The notes: generated by a model from the letters alone, not told the origin. DNA of 64,000 nt from Siphonodentalium dalli (GCA_032622095.1 CP136064.1:109602004-109666003), one strand, 5' to 3'; counted from the stretch's first letter, positions 12,285-25,687 are shown. A program made the numbers and translations.

Positions 12285-12649
12285 TTGCTGGTATTTTGTT
12301 ACCCAGGCTGTGTAAATATTGCCTGGTTGACATAAAATTGACAGATACATGTATTTATAGAAAATTAATGTTGTGTGCTTGTGAATGGCCCAACCTGGAT
12401 AACATAATACTGGTACTCGATTCTGTGAACCTGGGTAAAAAATACCATAGAATTAATTATGGTCAATTACGAAATTGAAGAATCAATCATTAAATTATTT
12501 CTTATTAAGTTCAACAAAAGCCTGTTTGTTGAACTTGAAATCTGAACTGACTGAACATTCACCAAGTGAACCAAGTCAACGCTCATCTGCACAAGTTATA
12601 TCTCTGTGCAATTGTTATGACATAGCTGGGAGCAGGGATGTGATTACTT

Positions 12650-12737
12650 AACCCTTTCATGATGGGAGCTGCACTAGTGCAGCATTAATGATCCTGTGCC
12701 ATTGCATTCTCTTATATATGCGATCTCCCATGGAAAA
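12650..12737. repeat. Family A fragment
   Basis: TTAACCCTTTCATGATGG then the first palindrome up to GCGATCTCCC; truncated there. Confidence 0.8.
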
Positions 12738-14480
12738 GGTTTAAAGTCTCAATGGGGTGGACGGTGTCGAATTTGGAATTTTCATATTTGCACCCTCCCT
12801 CACCATTTAGGTTGGAACTAATACGTTATAATTTTCTAACTAGTACTTTGGTACCTCAAGATTTCCAACTGTTGCCATTTCTGTCTAAAATGTTTACCCA
12901 AAATAGGCAATAGTCAACTATTGGCATTGGCAGTATTGCTGATTAGTTCAGTCATGAACGTAGTATGCTACCCGTCTGGAAGTAGCAATCTGCGAAAACG
13001 GTCATGTGAACTGATAAATTATGTGGAATTGCAGCCCTGTTAAAGCCTGTCGGTTATTATGGAAGTCTCTACTCTCTAGACAGCAAATATTTATTGTTGG
13101 ATGCCAGGGACTACTGAGATAACAAGGACTATCTTGATAATCTGCATCAAGACAGCATTTTTAGACAGACCCAACCAAGGTCTCCCTTGACAATGGACCT
13201 AGTTCAAATTGTAAACTGAAGTTATACATGTACAGTATGTGAAGAGCATACAACTATTCCAATCCTAGGCTATTTGGCGGTGGAAAATATCTGCAAATTA
13301 ACTGGGCTGGAATGTGGAGTTATCTGTACATTTTTCGTTACACACACTGGTGGCAGTATAATAATGAGTATATTATTTTCACACACATTGACAATATAAC
13401 CACCAAATTTGACAAATTAAAACCATTTGTATCCTGAAGTGGCCTGAACTAGTTCAAAATAGACATAATACTGAGCAGCGAAATATCTATTGCAATTCCA
13501 GATACATTCAATCTTGAACTACCCCTGATATCATTTTTGTTCCATTTTATCCTGAATTATTCAGATTTATTTACTAATATTTGGGGGGGGGGGGGGGGTG
13601 GTTGAACCTAAATTCTTGTACCCCTGAAAAAATAAAATATTTGCATGCATGGGCAGGGGGGGGGGGGGGGGGGGGGGTCGTGGGTCAGGTAATGAAAAAT
13701 AAATTCCACCATATGTCTGCAAATTTTTTCAAGATAGCATATGATACTAAGCATCATGTAATATCTTTAGTATATTACTATTACGTAAAACAAAATTACA
13801 TTCATTCTTGAACTACCTGGAACCTAAGTACTTAAGTTAATGATTCAACTAAATACACAGACAATTTGTTTCTTATTTGCGCTTATAACAATGTAACAAA
13901 GATGTAGTCTGATCCAGATTTTGGCGAGCTTTATAACTTGTGGTGCAAAACAGGAGCAAATGGATGCAATTAAAATGTTAAAATGTTATGGATCAGTATG
14001 CTTTCGGCATAAGTTACATAGGGATGTTTTGTGTTATCCTTGATAGCCCTCCCCACCAGCATTAATTTTCCTATTTTTGACCCAACTACACAACTACTAT
14101 CTTTTCTAAAATATCTTATTCGGCCTCTTATATAGCTTATACATGTAATATTGATAATCCAAATATAATAAATATATAAACTTCTACAACCAGATTGTCA
14201 GCTCTGCCTTATCAATGTATCTATGATCTATTGTAATGTATATATTTGTATACATGTAATGCATCATTGTATGCTGTTGTGGCCATCAAAATAAAAATCA
14301 GTCAATCAAACCTCCGACAACAATTCAGCGGACTGACAGGTACATTATGTGAAAACTTGGGATACATGCATGAAGATTTGATTTCTGTCGGTTTTGAGCC
14401 ATGTTATTCAAAAAGAGGTATCTAAGTATAAAATTGCCATGTTTAATACACCAAGATATTGTCTGCATAAGACTGACTAG
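12738..14480. other. Unassigned apart from the poly(G) tracts
   Basis: The stretch ending near 14310 (GTGGCCATCAAAATAAAAAT) resembles a LINE 3' tail, but no RT is near. Confidence 0.4.
13583..13679 (+). repeat. Two poly(G) tracts
   Basis: G runs of about 16 bp (13582-13598) and about 24 bp (13655-13678). Other C/G runs: 3807-3823, 4597-4605, 9316-9330, 50354-50367, 54417-54433. Confidence 0.95.
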
Positions 14481-14594
14481 TTGCACAACTGTGACACTGA
14501 CAACAGGTTGAACATGGAGTGATGTAGATCAATCATGTCATGAATCTCTACTCTGGCTACGCCCGTAGAGATCATATATCCACCAATACAAAAC

Positions 14595-14752
14595 CTGGGA
14601 ACTTTTTGATGTTCTAACCACTTCTGACAGGGAACTTTATAACATTGAACAAACAAGGCAGGGAATGGTTCCTCAATAATCTTCTTCACATTAGGGGGTG
14701 GTCCCAGCTTGAGATTGCATGCTTTTCTGTGACTTTTTTTGGGAGCTGACAT
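14595..14752 (-). CDS. Possible first coding exon of the CAP-Gly/CYLD-like gene
   Basis: An ATG at 14752 opens MSAPKKSHRKACNLKLGPPP and continues with KIIEEPFPALFV, which resembles LKILEQPHAVLFV near the N-terminus of vertebrate CYLD. The exon would be on the same strand and 4.8 kb upstream of the CAP-Gly exon. The proposed donor CCCAG|gttttg is weak. It falls where an 80-bp segment begins that is repeated in inverted orientation at 14990-15070, so the true end may be earlier. Could also be a chance open frame. Confidence 0.3.
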
Positions 14753-15082
14753 GATATCGCAATAAACACTGAATTAATTACCAAGGATAAATTCCAACAT
14801 TGTAAGTGACCCAAAGCAAAATCACTTACAAATTTAAGTCACTTAAATCACGTAATTTTGAGCTGGGACCTTCACCCATGTACTGTGATGTACAGTGAAT
14901 TGTGAAACATGTACGTCATTATAAAGGAACAGGTAATCGATTAACTAAGATGAGTAAGAAATATATTTTCCGCGTTATTTATTCAACTTAATAAGTTCCC
15001 AGGTTTTGTACTGGTGGAATATGATCTATATGTGCGTTATAGCCAGAGATTCATGGCATGATCTGGGAGTGATGCCCTGATG

Positions 15083-15960
15083 GTGGGAACGGGACTATCC
15101 GCCCTGAGACAACCCGCCCTTCTGTTATTTTCAGGGCGTCCGAAATTGTTAATAGTAATGTTCTTTGATGATATATTAAACCTTTTGACCAATAAAACAT
15201 GTGTTTATTCATTAATTATGTCAATGCTGTATGGACTGGAGTAAATAGTGACACAATGATTTGACAACTTAAATGCCCACTTAATTTTTGGTTTGTAGTG
15301 CAAAGTCTATAATTTGCAATGGAAGGGGAATAACTCTATGTCTTAGTTTGAATTCTGTTGCATTCTGGAGCGATTCAGGGGAATGTTTCTATGATTTCAG
15401 CTATTTTCTATTACTCTATGGGCACCTTCTGAGACACAGATGCTCCAAATGGTGATGAATTATAGTATTTTAATCGACATATTTTATGTCATAGATTGTT
15501 ATTAAAACCGTATATGAAGGTACTATAAAAAAAAAATAATCGGTGGCTTGAAAATTAAGTTGGCCTTTACTTAAGCTTTAAGGTAAGTGCATGATTTAAA
15601 AACAAACATTTGATGCCAAGGGTTCAAATATCAGTGTGTTAACTCAACACTTTGTGATGTTAACTATGAGGTGAGTATATGACAGCAAACTTCTTGAAGA
15701 AATATTGCGACATTTTATTCCATAAAGTAGAGACCACCTCAGTGCAGACGTTGATCCACCACAGCAGCCCCATCGACATCTATGACATCGATGCAATATT
15801 ATCAATCCATAAATCGTATAAACTTTAAATATTATCGTTTGAACATTGATGCATTATTTTCATTCCGTAAATCGTATAAACTTATTATCATTTGAACATT
15901 GTTACATATTGTTGTGTTTAATTGTTGCTGTTAATACATGTGTATATTGTATGTAATCCT
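15083..15960 (+). repeat. Family G copy 1 with an embedded dispersed repeat
   Basis: Starts GGGAACGGGACTATCCGCCC and shares the AACATGTGTTTATTCATTAA block and the CACCACAGCAGCCCCATCGA block with 16990-17390. The middle (15296-15570) matches a second dispersed repeat at 23690-23880, so it is a composite. Confidence 0.65.
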
Positions 15961-16197
15961 GAATATGTATATGACCATTGTCGTTTTGTGAATTTGATAA
16001 AAGAGGGATAATCCAAATCATATTTCACACAAATTATTCAAAATCAATTCGGTTTCATACATTGTCCAGGAGAATGATTAATCATGATGGTGCATGATAA
16101 GCAACTCAATTAGCATTCAATTAGATTAAATTATGTTATGAAGTCATCCTGTTATTGTCATTTACTGATTAGAAAGATTTGTAAAAGTAATATTTAA

Positions 16198-16962
16198 AGG
16201 ATTTATTCGGTCTAGAAACTACAAAACGCAATCGGAAAGCCCTCCCTGTTGTGATTAAAATGATCCAAGTCCCATTCCGATCGCATAATAAATAACCCGT
16301 AAAATAAATAAATAATACCACCACCGGTATTCGGAGATTTCCGTGACTAAACTACGAGTGACGTACTTGTGGGGAGCAAATTAAAAACACAGATTCGGAG
16401 CCGGAGTTTATTATGCAGACTACGATGACGTAATCGTAAGTCAGCCGATATTCTTTCAGAAACAGTTAAATTTGTTTCGCACGATATTCCGCTCGCTCAT
16501 TGCATTTCTGCATAAATTAATCTCATTTCAAACAACTTTTATCGCCTCAAAGTGCATTTTAGCCATCATTATTCGTTATATAATCCAACATTCTAGCAAA
16601 TCCAGTTCATAATTCAGCACATTCAAACAGTTTTATTCCGTAATCGCTATCTATCGTAAAGGCTTAGGTAATTAACCAGCGTAATTTATCAACTCGTTAC
16701 GCGATTGGTGGAATTATTTCAAGCTCCACCCACCGCTGTCATCGGTAGGCGTCGATGCAGATGATCGGTCATGTGACCGCGTTGTGGTCATGTGATCGCA
16801 CTCACGTGACTGACTTCGGATATTTCCGCAATTTTTTAAATATCATAATAATAAAAATACTATCTGCTCGATTTTGAATTTTCTTGGCGAAATGGGTCTG
16901 TTAGACATATATTATTAGTATTATGATGATAACAAAAATATTTTTTTTACAGACTAATTCCT
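16198..16962. mobile_element. TTAA-flanked element, about 765 bp
   Basis: TTAA at 16194-16197 and 16963-16966. Ends share AGGA-TTA-TC-GTCT in inverted orientation, imperfectly. The interior has CATGTGAC/GTCACGTG-like words near 16770-16810. No ORF. Confidence 0.45.
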
Positions 16963-16989
16963 TTAACGATTTAATAGGCATCTTAATCG

Positions 16990-18832
16990 GGAACGGGACT
17001 ACCCGCCCCTGAGTCAACCCGCCCTTCTGCTGTTTTCGGGGCGGGTCATCCCAATAAACATGGGCGGGTAATTGTTCCAAAATTGTTAATAGTAATTATG
17101 TTCTTTTATGTTATTTGATGATGTATTATTCAAGTTTTTGACCAATAAAACATGTGTTTATTCATTAATTATGTCAATGTGTGGACTGGTGTAAAGAAGA
17201 ATGACGATGATGTTTTGACAACTTAACTGCACTTAATGTAAGTGATGACTAATTAAAAGGGATGCTTTCAACAAACAAAAATTTATGCAACAGTGTTCAT
17301 TATCACAGTGTGTTATCACAACACTTATTGATCGGGATTCACCTTAGTGCAGACGACCATCTACCACAGCAGCCCCATCGACAATTTAAATTAATATCAC
17401 TCTTCGTTAGTGATGCGGACCGGACCGGACCACCTTGGGTGGTCCAGTCCACTGCCAAGTCCACTTCCAGCCCGGTACACATGCCTGGACCGGTCCAAAA
17501 TGGTCCGGTCCACCTATAATAGACTATATGTTAATGAATTCTCTGTTTTCTCAAAGTTTTTACTCTGTATAGTACAAACTAGAAGGTTACTGAGTTCAGA
17601 GCATTGCAATGAGTCATGATATATGTTAAAACTTACATTGTTTGCCGATTGTATGCATCATTGTCTGTCTCTGGTGGGATATACTGGGAACGATGCACGA
17701 TAATAGTATTTCTAATAATGCGAACATGCACTAATTAAATGTATTGGACAGATATATAGCTAGAGCCAGAATGTGTTATATAACAAATCTAACATGGCAC
17801 TCAACTAATCGTATGCATGATTCGTATCATACTTATTTTCATTAAATTGCAATTTAAACGAAATAACTATACTGATGACAATTATACAAATGTGTACTAA
17901 TATGACTACTACATTAATATTGGAGTCTTGGAGATTGTGATGGCTAATTGTATAGTCCTGACAATTACAGTTATATATTTACCTATATAATAAGTACAAC
18001 TACTATTGGATAAATGTGACTGTCTTGTGTATGTACTATGTAATGTGGTTTGCATGTTTCTTCGATAATTATAACTGTGAAAAACAATAGAATACTCCAT
18101 TCGATATCCATCCAAATTGATTAGTTGATGCCATGTTACACTGTTTATGACAAATAGTTCCATACTCATTCAGTTGCATGTTTGTCACATTGATAGGGTG
18201 CTACATAGTGTTGGCCAGTGTTACACTGATACATTTTAAGGAAAGTGACATGTACAAAATACATCTATACATTGTTTTTGTGGCATCAAACGTTTAATAG
18301 ATATTAACCACTTGAATGTGTCAATACATCGTTGCTAATTGATATGACGGCAAATACGCAATAATATTCGCGATAGTTTATTATAACTGAAATAAAATAG
18401 TGGACCGGACAGGAGAGTACCGGACCGGCGGCAAAAAGCGGTCCGGTCCAGTGACACCTGGTCCGGACCGTGGTCCACCCCTGGACCGCGGACCAGACCG
18501 GTCCAAAGCGGTCCGGTCCGCATCACTTTACTCTTCGTTCATATCAATTAAACTTCGTTCATTAAACTCTGATACATCGTTGATACATTGTTGTGTTTAG
18601 GTTATATCATATTACATGTGTATATTATTTATTAATATTATTACATCAAATAAAAATCAATAAATTACTAGTATATACTACCCACTAAAACTAACCCAGT
18701 CTCTTTAAACAAACATCTCATATTCATAATCGCCTCACACCTCCTATTCCTAATTACCATTAAAAAATTTAGGCGGGCGGGTTGTCACATAGCGAAATGG
18801 GTGGGTTGACTCAGGGGCGGGTAGTCACAGAC
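16990..18832. mobile_element. Family G TIR element, interrupted by the hAT at 17408-18530
   Basis: ACTACCCGCCCCTGAGTCAA is present near the left end and inverted near the right end. The body at 17090-17400 and 18540-18640 matches copy 1 at 15083-15960. Removing the nested hAT gives about 0.7 kb. No clear target duplication. Confidence 0.75.
17408..18530. mobile_element. hAT-like element with GGTCCGGTCC subterminal repeats
   Basis: CTCTTCGT flanks both ends (17400-17407 and 18531-18538). Ends begin TAGTG and TAAAG, both fitting the hAT rule, then share GTGATGCGGACCGGACC. GGTCC/GGACC words are repeated many times near both ends. It is inserted in a family G element. No transposase. Confidence 0.88.
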
Positions 18833-20109
18833 CCTCTTATTACTAGTCTTAATCTTAATAATTCTTATCTCTCATTTTGAAATTATGAAAACATAAACAT
18901 GATTGAGCACTGTCGTATCTAATCCCATACCGTACTATGCCGATATTCACATTAATTTACACACATCGGAATATATTAGTAGCCGACCTATGGATCCACT
19001 TAAACAATGTAAATTGCAACCTCTATTTCAACTACAAAGATTAAAAGAAAAAAAGACGGTAAATTAGAACATCCACTCCAGACCAGTGCACGAAAATTGG
19101 CAATACAAATGCTTGAATGTTTCAAAAGAAAACGTCAAATACCGTTTCGAATTAAATTAACTGGGACAGAAACTAACCACTGAGGACTAGTTTAATGAAT
19201 CTCATTCACGTTTATAGCCAAGACTTACCAAGATTTGTTTTAAACGAGAAGTAAATAGTTTTGTTTACATTTGAGTAACTATGCAAAAATGAAAGTGCGC
19301 GAACGGAAATGTAAACGAAACGAAATTCAACTCACGTTGGATTTAAAACGGCACTCTCTGTTTTGATTTATGACAACGTGTCACTCAACCAAAATCAATC
19401 TTCGACATTTTTGGTAGCCCATGAAATTGTGTTTGTTTTTTCAAATTAAAGATGCATTCAGGATTCCAATACAGATCTCTAGTTAAAACAACAGTAGGGC
19501 CTAGGCCTATAAACAAGTTATTAATTCAACATTTTTTTCTGCTTTGTTCTGTCGAAACAAAATATGACATGTAAACTGGACCAATAAACACCAAAGAATA
19601 TCATTTTGTTATTGAAAAATTAACAAAATAATTCAGTTTCAAACAAAATAGCATCTTGTAGCAATTAATTATTAAAACTCAAGCGATAACTTTATAAATA
19701 TAAATATAGGCCTACATGTAAGTTAGTAGCTAGCTACAGTTATAATACCGGTACCAGTATGTAAAAAAAAACATAATTATAAGAGCATGTTGGTGAATTA
19801 AATACTATATTAAACTAATTATTATTTTTTAAGGGCCTGACTGGGTTCACAGAGTTGGTTCTGTGCGGATAGTTTGAATTAGCTGTTGCCCATTTCTTGA
19901 ATTTTTTTTTCTAAAATGCAATTTAGAGATAAATAACCAGGGCAAAACTGTAAGTGAAAATGGAAGCCAATAAGAGACATGGCTATATGGTCTTCACTAA
20001 AACACACCCCTTGAAGACCAACATTTCTAGAAAGATTAATTTGCACCACATCCCTCCTCCACATATAATCCCTCACAGTAAAAAATTCTCCAACTGTCTG
20101 AAAAATTGT
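18833..20109. other. No gene seen
   Basis: AT-rich; only the old repeat shared with 11010-11130. Confidence 0.5.
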
Positions 20110-20632
20110 GAAAACAAGAGGTTGCACCAAGTGAGTTGGGATACCCCCATGGATGGTGAAAATTGAAATATGGGCAGGTCAGAATGAACAATTCTAATGA
20201 AGAATGGACAGATATCCAACATTTTCAGATAAAGAAAGAGGTAGAAGTATAACTCTTGAACGGAAAATGTGAACATCAATGAACCCTCTGTTGATAGCCC
20301 TCATGGTTCCAAACCTGCATACCAAATTTCATTAAGATCCGATAACCCATGGTTAAGATATAAGAGCGGACGGACAAAAATTCAATATTTTCAAATAAAC
20401 AAGGAGGGATAACTCTTGAACAGAAAATGCGAACAACGTCAATGAACACTCTTTTGAAAGCCCTCCTGGTGCCAAACCTGCATACCAAATTTCATTGAGA
20501 GCTGATCACCCATGGTTGAGATATATGAGCGGAGGTACCATGGACAGACGGACGGACAGACAGCTAGACAGACGGACGCATGTAATCCAGTATACCCCCC
20601 ATCTTTTGGGATGCGGGTGTAATTAGTATACC
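20110..20632 (+). repeat. Helentron/pearl-like element with (ACGG)n
   Basis: Starts CAAGAGGTTGCACCAAG; two units share CCAAATTTCATTGAGA, then GGACAGACGGACGG and a 3' hairpin TACCCCC...GGGTGTA. Confidence 0.7.
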
Positions 20633-20829
20633 CCTCTCGCCAACTACATATGGGTGATCATTTTGGTAAAAGATAAATCAACTAAAAAAAAATAGGTGTA
20701 AACTATTAACCAATTCCAATTTAATAGAAGTGAATTGAAAATTAAAAGATGTCGAATAACAGTCAATACATCAATTCCAACTTAACAGATATCCTTTTAA
20801 AATTTATAAGACAAAAGTAAATGAAAGTG

Positions 20830-22035
20830 TCAATGACACTGTAGCTCAACTTAGGTAGGGGAATAATTTAATGGTTGACAGTATATAGGAAAGGAAAGGT
20901 GCTAATTGAAATGTCTAACCTGTGCCAAAGGATTTAGTCATGCAAAATTTTATAAACATCAGACAAAAGGTACGACCTGTAGCCCGTGCCAAAGGATTTA
21001 GTCATGTAAAGAGTAAAATTCAAGATGGCTGCTGACGGCCATGTTTTTCGGTCGAACGACCCCAAAATGACTCGTTCCCATCTACATGTCATTGTTAACA
21101 TCCATGACAAATTTCATGAAGTTCCGACCAAAGCTATGACCTGTAGCCCGCGCCAAAGGATTTAGTCATGCAAAGAGTAAAATCCATGATGGCTGCTGGC
21201 GGCCATGTTTTTTGGCCGAATGACCCCAAAATCACTCGTTCTCATCTACATGTCAATATTAACATCCATGACAAAGTTCATGATGATCAGACAAACAGTA
21301 CGACCTGTAGCACGTGCCAATGGATTGAATTTTGAAATCAAAGATGGCCACCAGCGGCCATGTTTATTGACCGAATGACCCCAAAATGACTCGTTCCCAT
21401 CTACATGTCAATGTCAACATTCATGACATATTTCATAAAGATCAGACCAAAGGTACGACCTGTAGCCCGCGCCAAAGGATTTAGTCATGCAAAGAGTAAA
21501 ATCCAAGATGGCTGCTGGCGGCCATGTTTTTTGGCCGAACGACCCAAAAATGACTCGGTCCAATCTACATCTCATTGTTAACATCCATGAGAAATTTCAT
21601 AAAGTTCCGACCAAAGCTACGACCTGTAGCCCGCGCCAAAGGATTTAGTCATGCAAAGAGTAAAATCCAAGATGGCTGCTGGCAGCCATGTTTTTTGGCC
21701 GAACAACCCCAAAATCACTCGTTTCCCATCTACATGTCAATATTAAGATCCATGGCAAATTTCATGATGATCAGACGAACAGTACGACCTGTAGCCCGCG
21801 CCAATGGATTGAATTTTGAAATCCATGATGGCTGCCAGCGGCCATGTTTTTTGACCAACCGAATGACCCGAAAATGACTCGTTCCCATCTACATGTCAAC
21901 GTTCATGACAAATTTCATAAAGATTAGACCAAAGGTACGACCTATAGCCCGCGCCAAAGGAAATTGTTGACGACACACGGACGACGGACGCCAAACCATG
22001 GCAATAGCTCAAACTTACAAAGTAAGTTGAGCTAA
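20830..22035 (+). repeat. 160-bp tandem array with trimeric higher-order structure
   Basis: About 6.5 units, each with ATGGCTGCTGGCGGCCATG and GTACGACCTGTAGCC. Units of type A (GTCATGCAAAGAGTAAAAT) and type B (GGATTGAATTTTGAAAT) follow A-A-B-A-A-B; the type B units are 483 bp apart. The array ends with GACGACACACGGACGACGG. Confidence 0.85.
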
Positions 22036-22065
22036 TTAATAAAGGCCGAATTATAGCCAAAAACT

Positions 22066-22300
22066 TAACCCTTTCTATACAGTACTAAATGGATTCTTCC
22101 ATCAGTTATAAAAGTATACATTGGAATGTTCTATTATTCACGATAGGTTTTTCAGGAAAAATAATCAGAAGATAGATAATAAAAGTGCAATAAGAGGGAT
22201 ATGTTCTGATAAAAAGTTCAACAAATGATTTATTATCTGAACATTTCCTACAGGAACTACTCATCAATGAGTATTTAGTAAAGAAAGTGTTAACAGAAGT
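22066..22300. repeat. Family B copy
   Basis: Starts TTAACCCTTTCTATACAG and ends TTAGTAAAGAAAGTGTTAA; arms are inverted copies. Confidence 0.75.
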
Positions 22301-22426
22301 CATTTTAAAATCAACAGAAGTACCCCTACGTGTCAACAATTAGCAGACATACACCGCTGTCAATATTAATCAATGGGGAAGAACTCTATCATGAAAATGT
22401 TTGTTCAAAGGATAAAAATTATTTTA

Positions 22427-22600
22427 CCCTTCCATGACGGGAGCTTCCTGAAATTTTTAGAAAATTAACCCTGTGCCAATGCATTCTCTTATATATGCGA
22501 GTCTCCCATAGGGGGTAAAAATATTTGAATTGAGTTGAGGAACCCACCCATCAAAGCACAGAGTTATCAGATTTCAATTTTATATCTGTTATTTTTCACC
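22427..22600. repeat. Family A fragment fused to a family C fragment
   Basis: Family A runs to CTCCCATAGGG (about 22514) and continues without a gap into the family C block GGTAAAAATATTTGAATTGA. Confidence 0.8.
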
Positions 22601-23689
22601 ACCTGAAATATTTGGCGGCATGGCAAAAATCAGCTGACTTACTCAAGATGCCGTTACAATAGGTCATGGCTATATGTTTGATCGGTGACGACCCAAATTA
22701 ATTTCGGAATAGAAGCATGAAAAGTACCGTCATCAACAAGAATACAGTATGTTGTGAGAGTTGATGTGCGGATACATACATATACTTAATTACGAATCGG
22801 TAATCATATTTTATTCATGCAAATAGACATTATATGACACCATGCTGGTTATACATGTGTTTACATTTGTGACAAATCTTGTTTGGGAATTTCAAATTGA
22901 AGAACTAGAAATCACCATATATGGAAGTTGTAAACAACACCTGTTCATCCTCCAAACTGCCAAGAAATATCGTTATCACAGGACAATTTCGGCAAATATG
23001 ATATCATGATTGGTATTCTGGTGAGTTTTTATTGGTAATGAAATAATTTGGATAACTAAATAGACTTTTGGTGAAATTCCTAATTGGATTATGTATGTTT
23101 AATTATATCCATAGAATATATTAGTTCTCTATACTGTAACTGGCCAATGCCCATATACAAGCATCACAGAAACTGTTGAATGCTACACATATGCCCAATA
23201 TTAAAATTAATCATAACTAGTTTCCTTGTATAATTGTTACACCTGACAACCCAGATAATTTGTCACATGTGATTCAAATAATATAAATATTACCAGTTTC
23301 TGCCAATAAAATTTGGCCTACCGGTACCTCTTTAAGGAAGAAATGAAACATGAACCAAATTAATTAAAATAGAAAATTTAATTTTTATATCAACAAAATA
23401 TACATAAATAGCCAACAGCAACAACAATCGTGAAATATGCACAAAATGAAAAAAATGAGCATCGTCATGGGAGAATTCGCAGAGAGCATCAACCGCGGAT
23501 TTAAAGGCCCATATAATTTTCGAACCCCCAGATCACATTGTATAATATATATGCCATATTATATACCATTTGAAAAAGGAAGCTCCAAAACATTATATTA
23601 TCAACTTATCCGGTGTACCAAACTGTGAATATGTTGTTTTTGTTGAGATACCGACATCTTTTCTGTGCTTAAGTTTCATCTGGATTGTG
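22601..23689. other. No feature seen
   Basis: Unique-looking AT-rich sequence, short chance open frames. Confidence 0.5.
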
Positions 23690-23880
23690 CTACAAAGTCT
23701 ATAATTTCAATGGAATAGCTATGTTCCATTACTCTATGGGCACCATCTGAGACACAGACATTCCAAATGGTGATGAATTACAGTATTTTAATCATATTTT
23801 ATGTCATAGATTTTCATTAAAACAGTATATCAAGGCACTATATAAAAAAAAAAAACAGTGACTCGAAAATTAAATGGGCA
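23690..23880 (+). repeat. Dispersed repeat shared with 15296-15570
   Basis: Shares ATTACTCTATGGGCACC, TGATGAATTA and the A-rich end followed by a gaaaattaa string. A weaker match of the end occurs near 59600-59640. Confidence 0.6.
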
Positions 23881-23969
23881 TTTAAGCATGAAGAGGAATG
23901 GATACAGGAAATACAATATAAACTGTTTTGTCACTTTGTGGAATCATTCATTCATAATGAATACTGTGC

Positions 23970-24175
23970 AGGCCTGCAAATAGTGTGTCTGTCATTTGCA
24001 GAATGAGGTCCCCAGAGGCTGAATTTCAAACTCCATGCAGGGTTTACCTTCCTTGATGACTCAGAAAGGAAGCATGACTGGTGCGCGCTGGTAGAGATTG
24101 GGTTAATTTTGTGATATCATCACGCAAAGTGGGCTAGCATCACCAAATTCACCCAATGGGGACCTCATAATGCTT
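23970..24175. repeat. Family F copy, short
   Basis: GAATGAGGTCCCCAGAGG to CATCACCAAATTCACCC; the centre is replaced by unrelated sequence. Confidence 0.7.
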
Positions 24176-24649
24176 TGTATCAATAGTTTCAAATTAACAT
24201 TGTTTTTAGTTACTTTTCCCTTCTGGGAAGTCTTTATATACCCTAATTTGCAGAATATACTTGGGAAGAAATTACACAATGGTTACCCGTTTTGAGCAAG
24301 CAGACAATCAGTTGATACTCTCCAAGAATTATGATAAGTTACTATTCTTGTGTGGTGTTAAATTGAGCGTTCTCACAAATTTGGGGTTAATATAGACAAA
24401 AAGCAATGAGTTTCTGTAAGAATGACAACATTTCCAATGACAATCCAAATAAATAATAGAAATATTTGTAGCAAAGCAGTAAGGTTTATATGAAATATTT
24501 TTCATAGCAAATTACCTACCATCGATATTTAACTGGTTGTACTGTAGGATAATAATTATTAGTTGTAAATAGTGCTTAATCCACCAATCTCCAATGCTCT
24601 ATAAATATTGTTACCCTGGCGATAGGCACAATGACACCAAATTCATTGA

Positions 24650-24832
24650 ATTTGAAAAACATGTCGATAAATAACACGTTTTGGGAAATTTTATACTATA
24701 GTTGACTATGGTAACATTATTTTTTTGCAATTAATTGATTCTGATAACTAAAGCGTATTTTGAAGAAATGTTGTTGTTGTTATAACTTGATGATATGGGG
24801 ACCATCTGATCGGATTGAGTATCTTTAATACA
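24650..24832. repeat. Family C fragment
   Basis: Matches the end half: GAAATGTTGTTGTTGTTATA then TCGGATTGAGTATCTTTAA. Confidence 0.75.
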
Positions 24833-25309
24833 TCTGCAATGAATAAAAATTTTACTTTGTACATTTCACCTGGAATTATGACTTGGGCCTCAGCAATTGA
24901 GGTGCGCACTCAATGTAATCACAGTGAAGAAATATGACACATATGGCTAACCAGGGGCCAATACTATAAAACTTCTATGCATGTAATTTACAAGATTATA
25001 AAAATGAAATTCAGTGATTTATAATCCTAGACCGCTTCTATTGGTATCATGCAAAGATAAATTATCACAGTACTAATAAGAATCTCATCTTAAAAAAGCA
25101 AATGCAATATGTAGAATTGGCGATTATAGTACTAGAAATTTTAACGTCTTGTAAATTACACATGTAGAAGTTCTATAGCATTGACTCCTGCATGATCTGA
25201 TCTGATGAAAATTTGATAGCGTAAAACAATGTTTTCCATCTGTCATGATTATCAGACAATGATGGAATAAATGAGGGTCAATTCCCATCTGCAGACACAT
25301 GTTTCTAGA

Positions 25310-25440
25310 GCACGCCAGGCTAGTATCACCAAATTCACCCTCTGTAAACGTCATTATGCTTAAGCCTCAACTGCTGTGGGAGACCTAGGATTAGATTGAA
25401 GTTCCCCAGTTGAAGGGGCTATAGAAACTGAACAGAAGGG
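25310..25440. repeat. Family F fragment
   Basis: GCTAGTATCACCAAATTCAC and AACTGCTGTGGGAGACCTAG. Confidence 0.65.
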
Positions 25441-25473
25441 AAAAAGTAACAACAATGTTAATTTGAGACTATA

Positions 25474-25687
25474 CAGTAATGTCCTAAATAATTGACTCCT
25501 TAACCACAGCAGAATTATGGGTAATTTTTCAGGATTTAGTCGGAAATATGGCTTTTTGCCATTCATCGGAAAGCTCTCAGTGAGAGCTTTCCGATAAATG
25601 GTAACAAGCCATATTTCCGAATAAATCCTGAAAAATTACCCATAATTCTACTGTGGTTAATGGAGTCCATTATTCAGGGCATTACTG
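25474..25687. mobile_element. Family D hairpin MITE
   Basis: Two 105-bp arms in inverted orientation around AGCTCTCAGTGAGAGCT. Ends CAGTAATG; TA precedes the left end. Confidence 0.9.
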
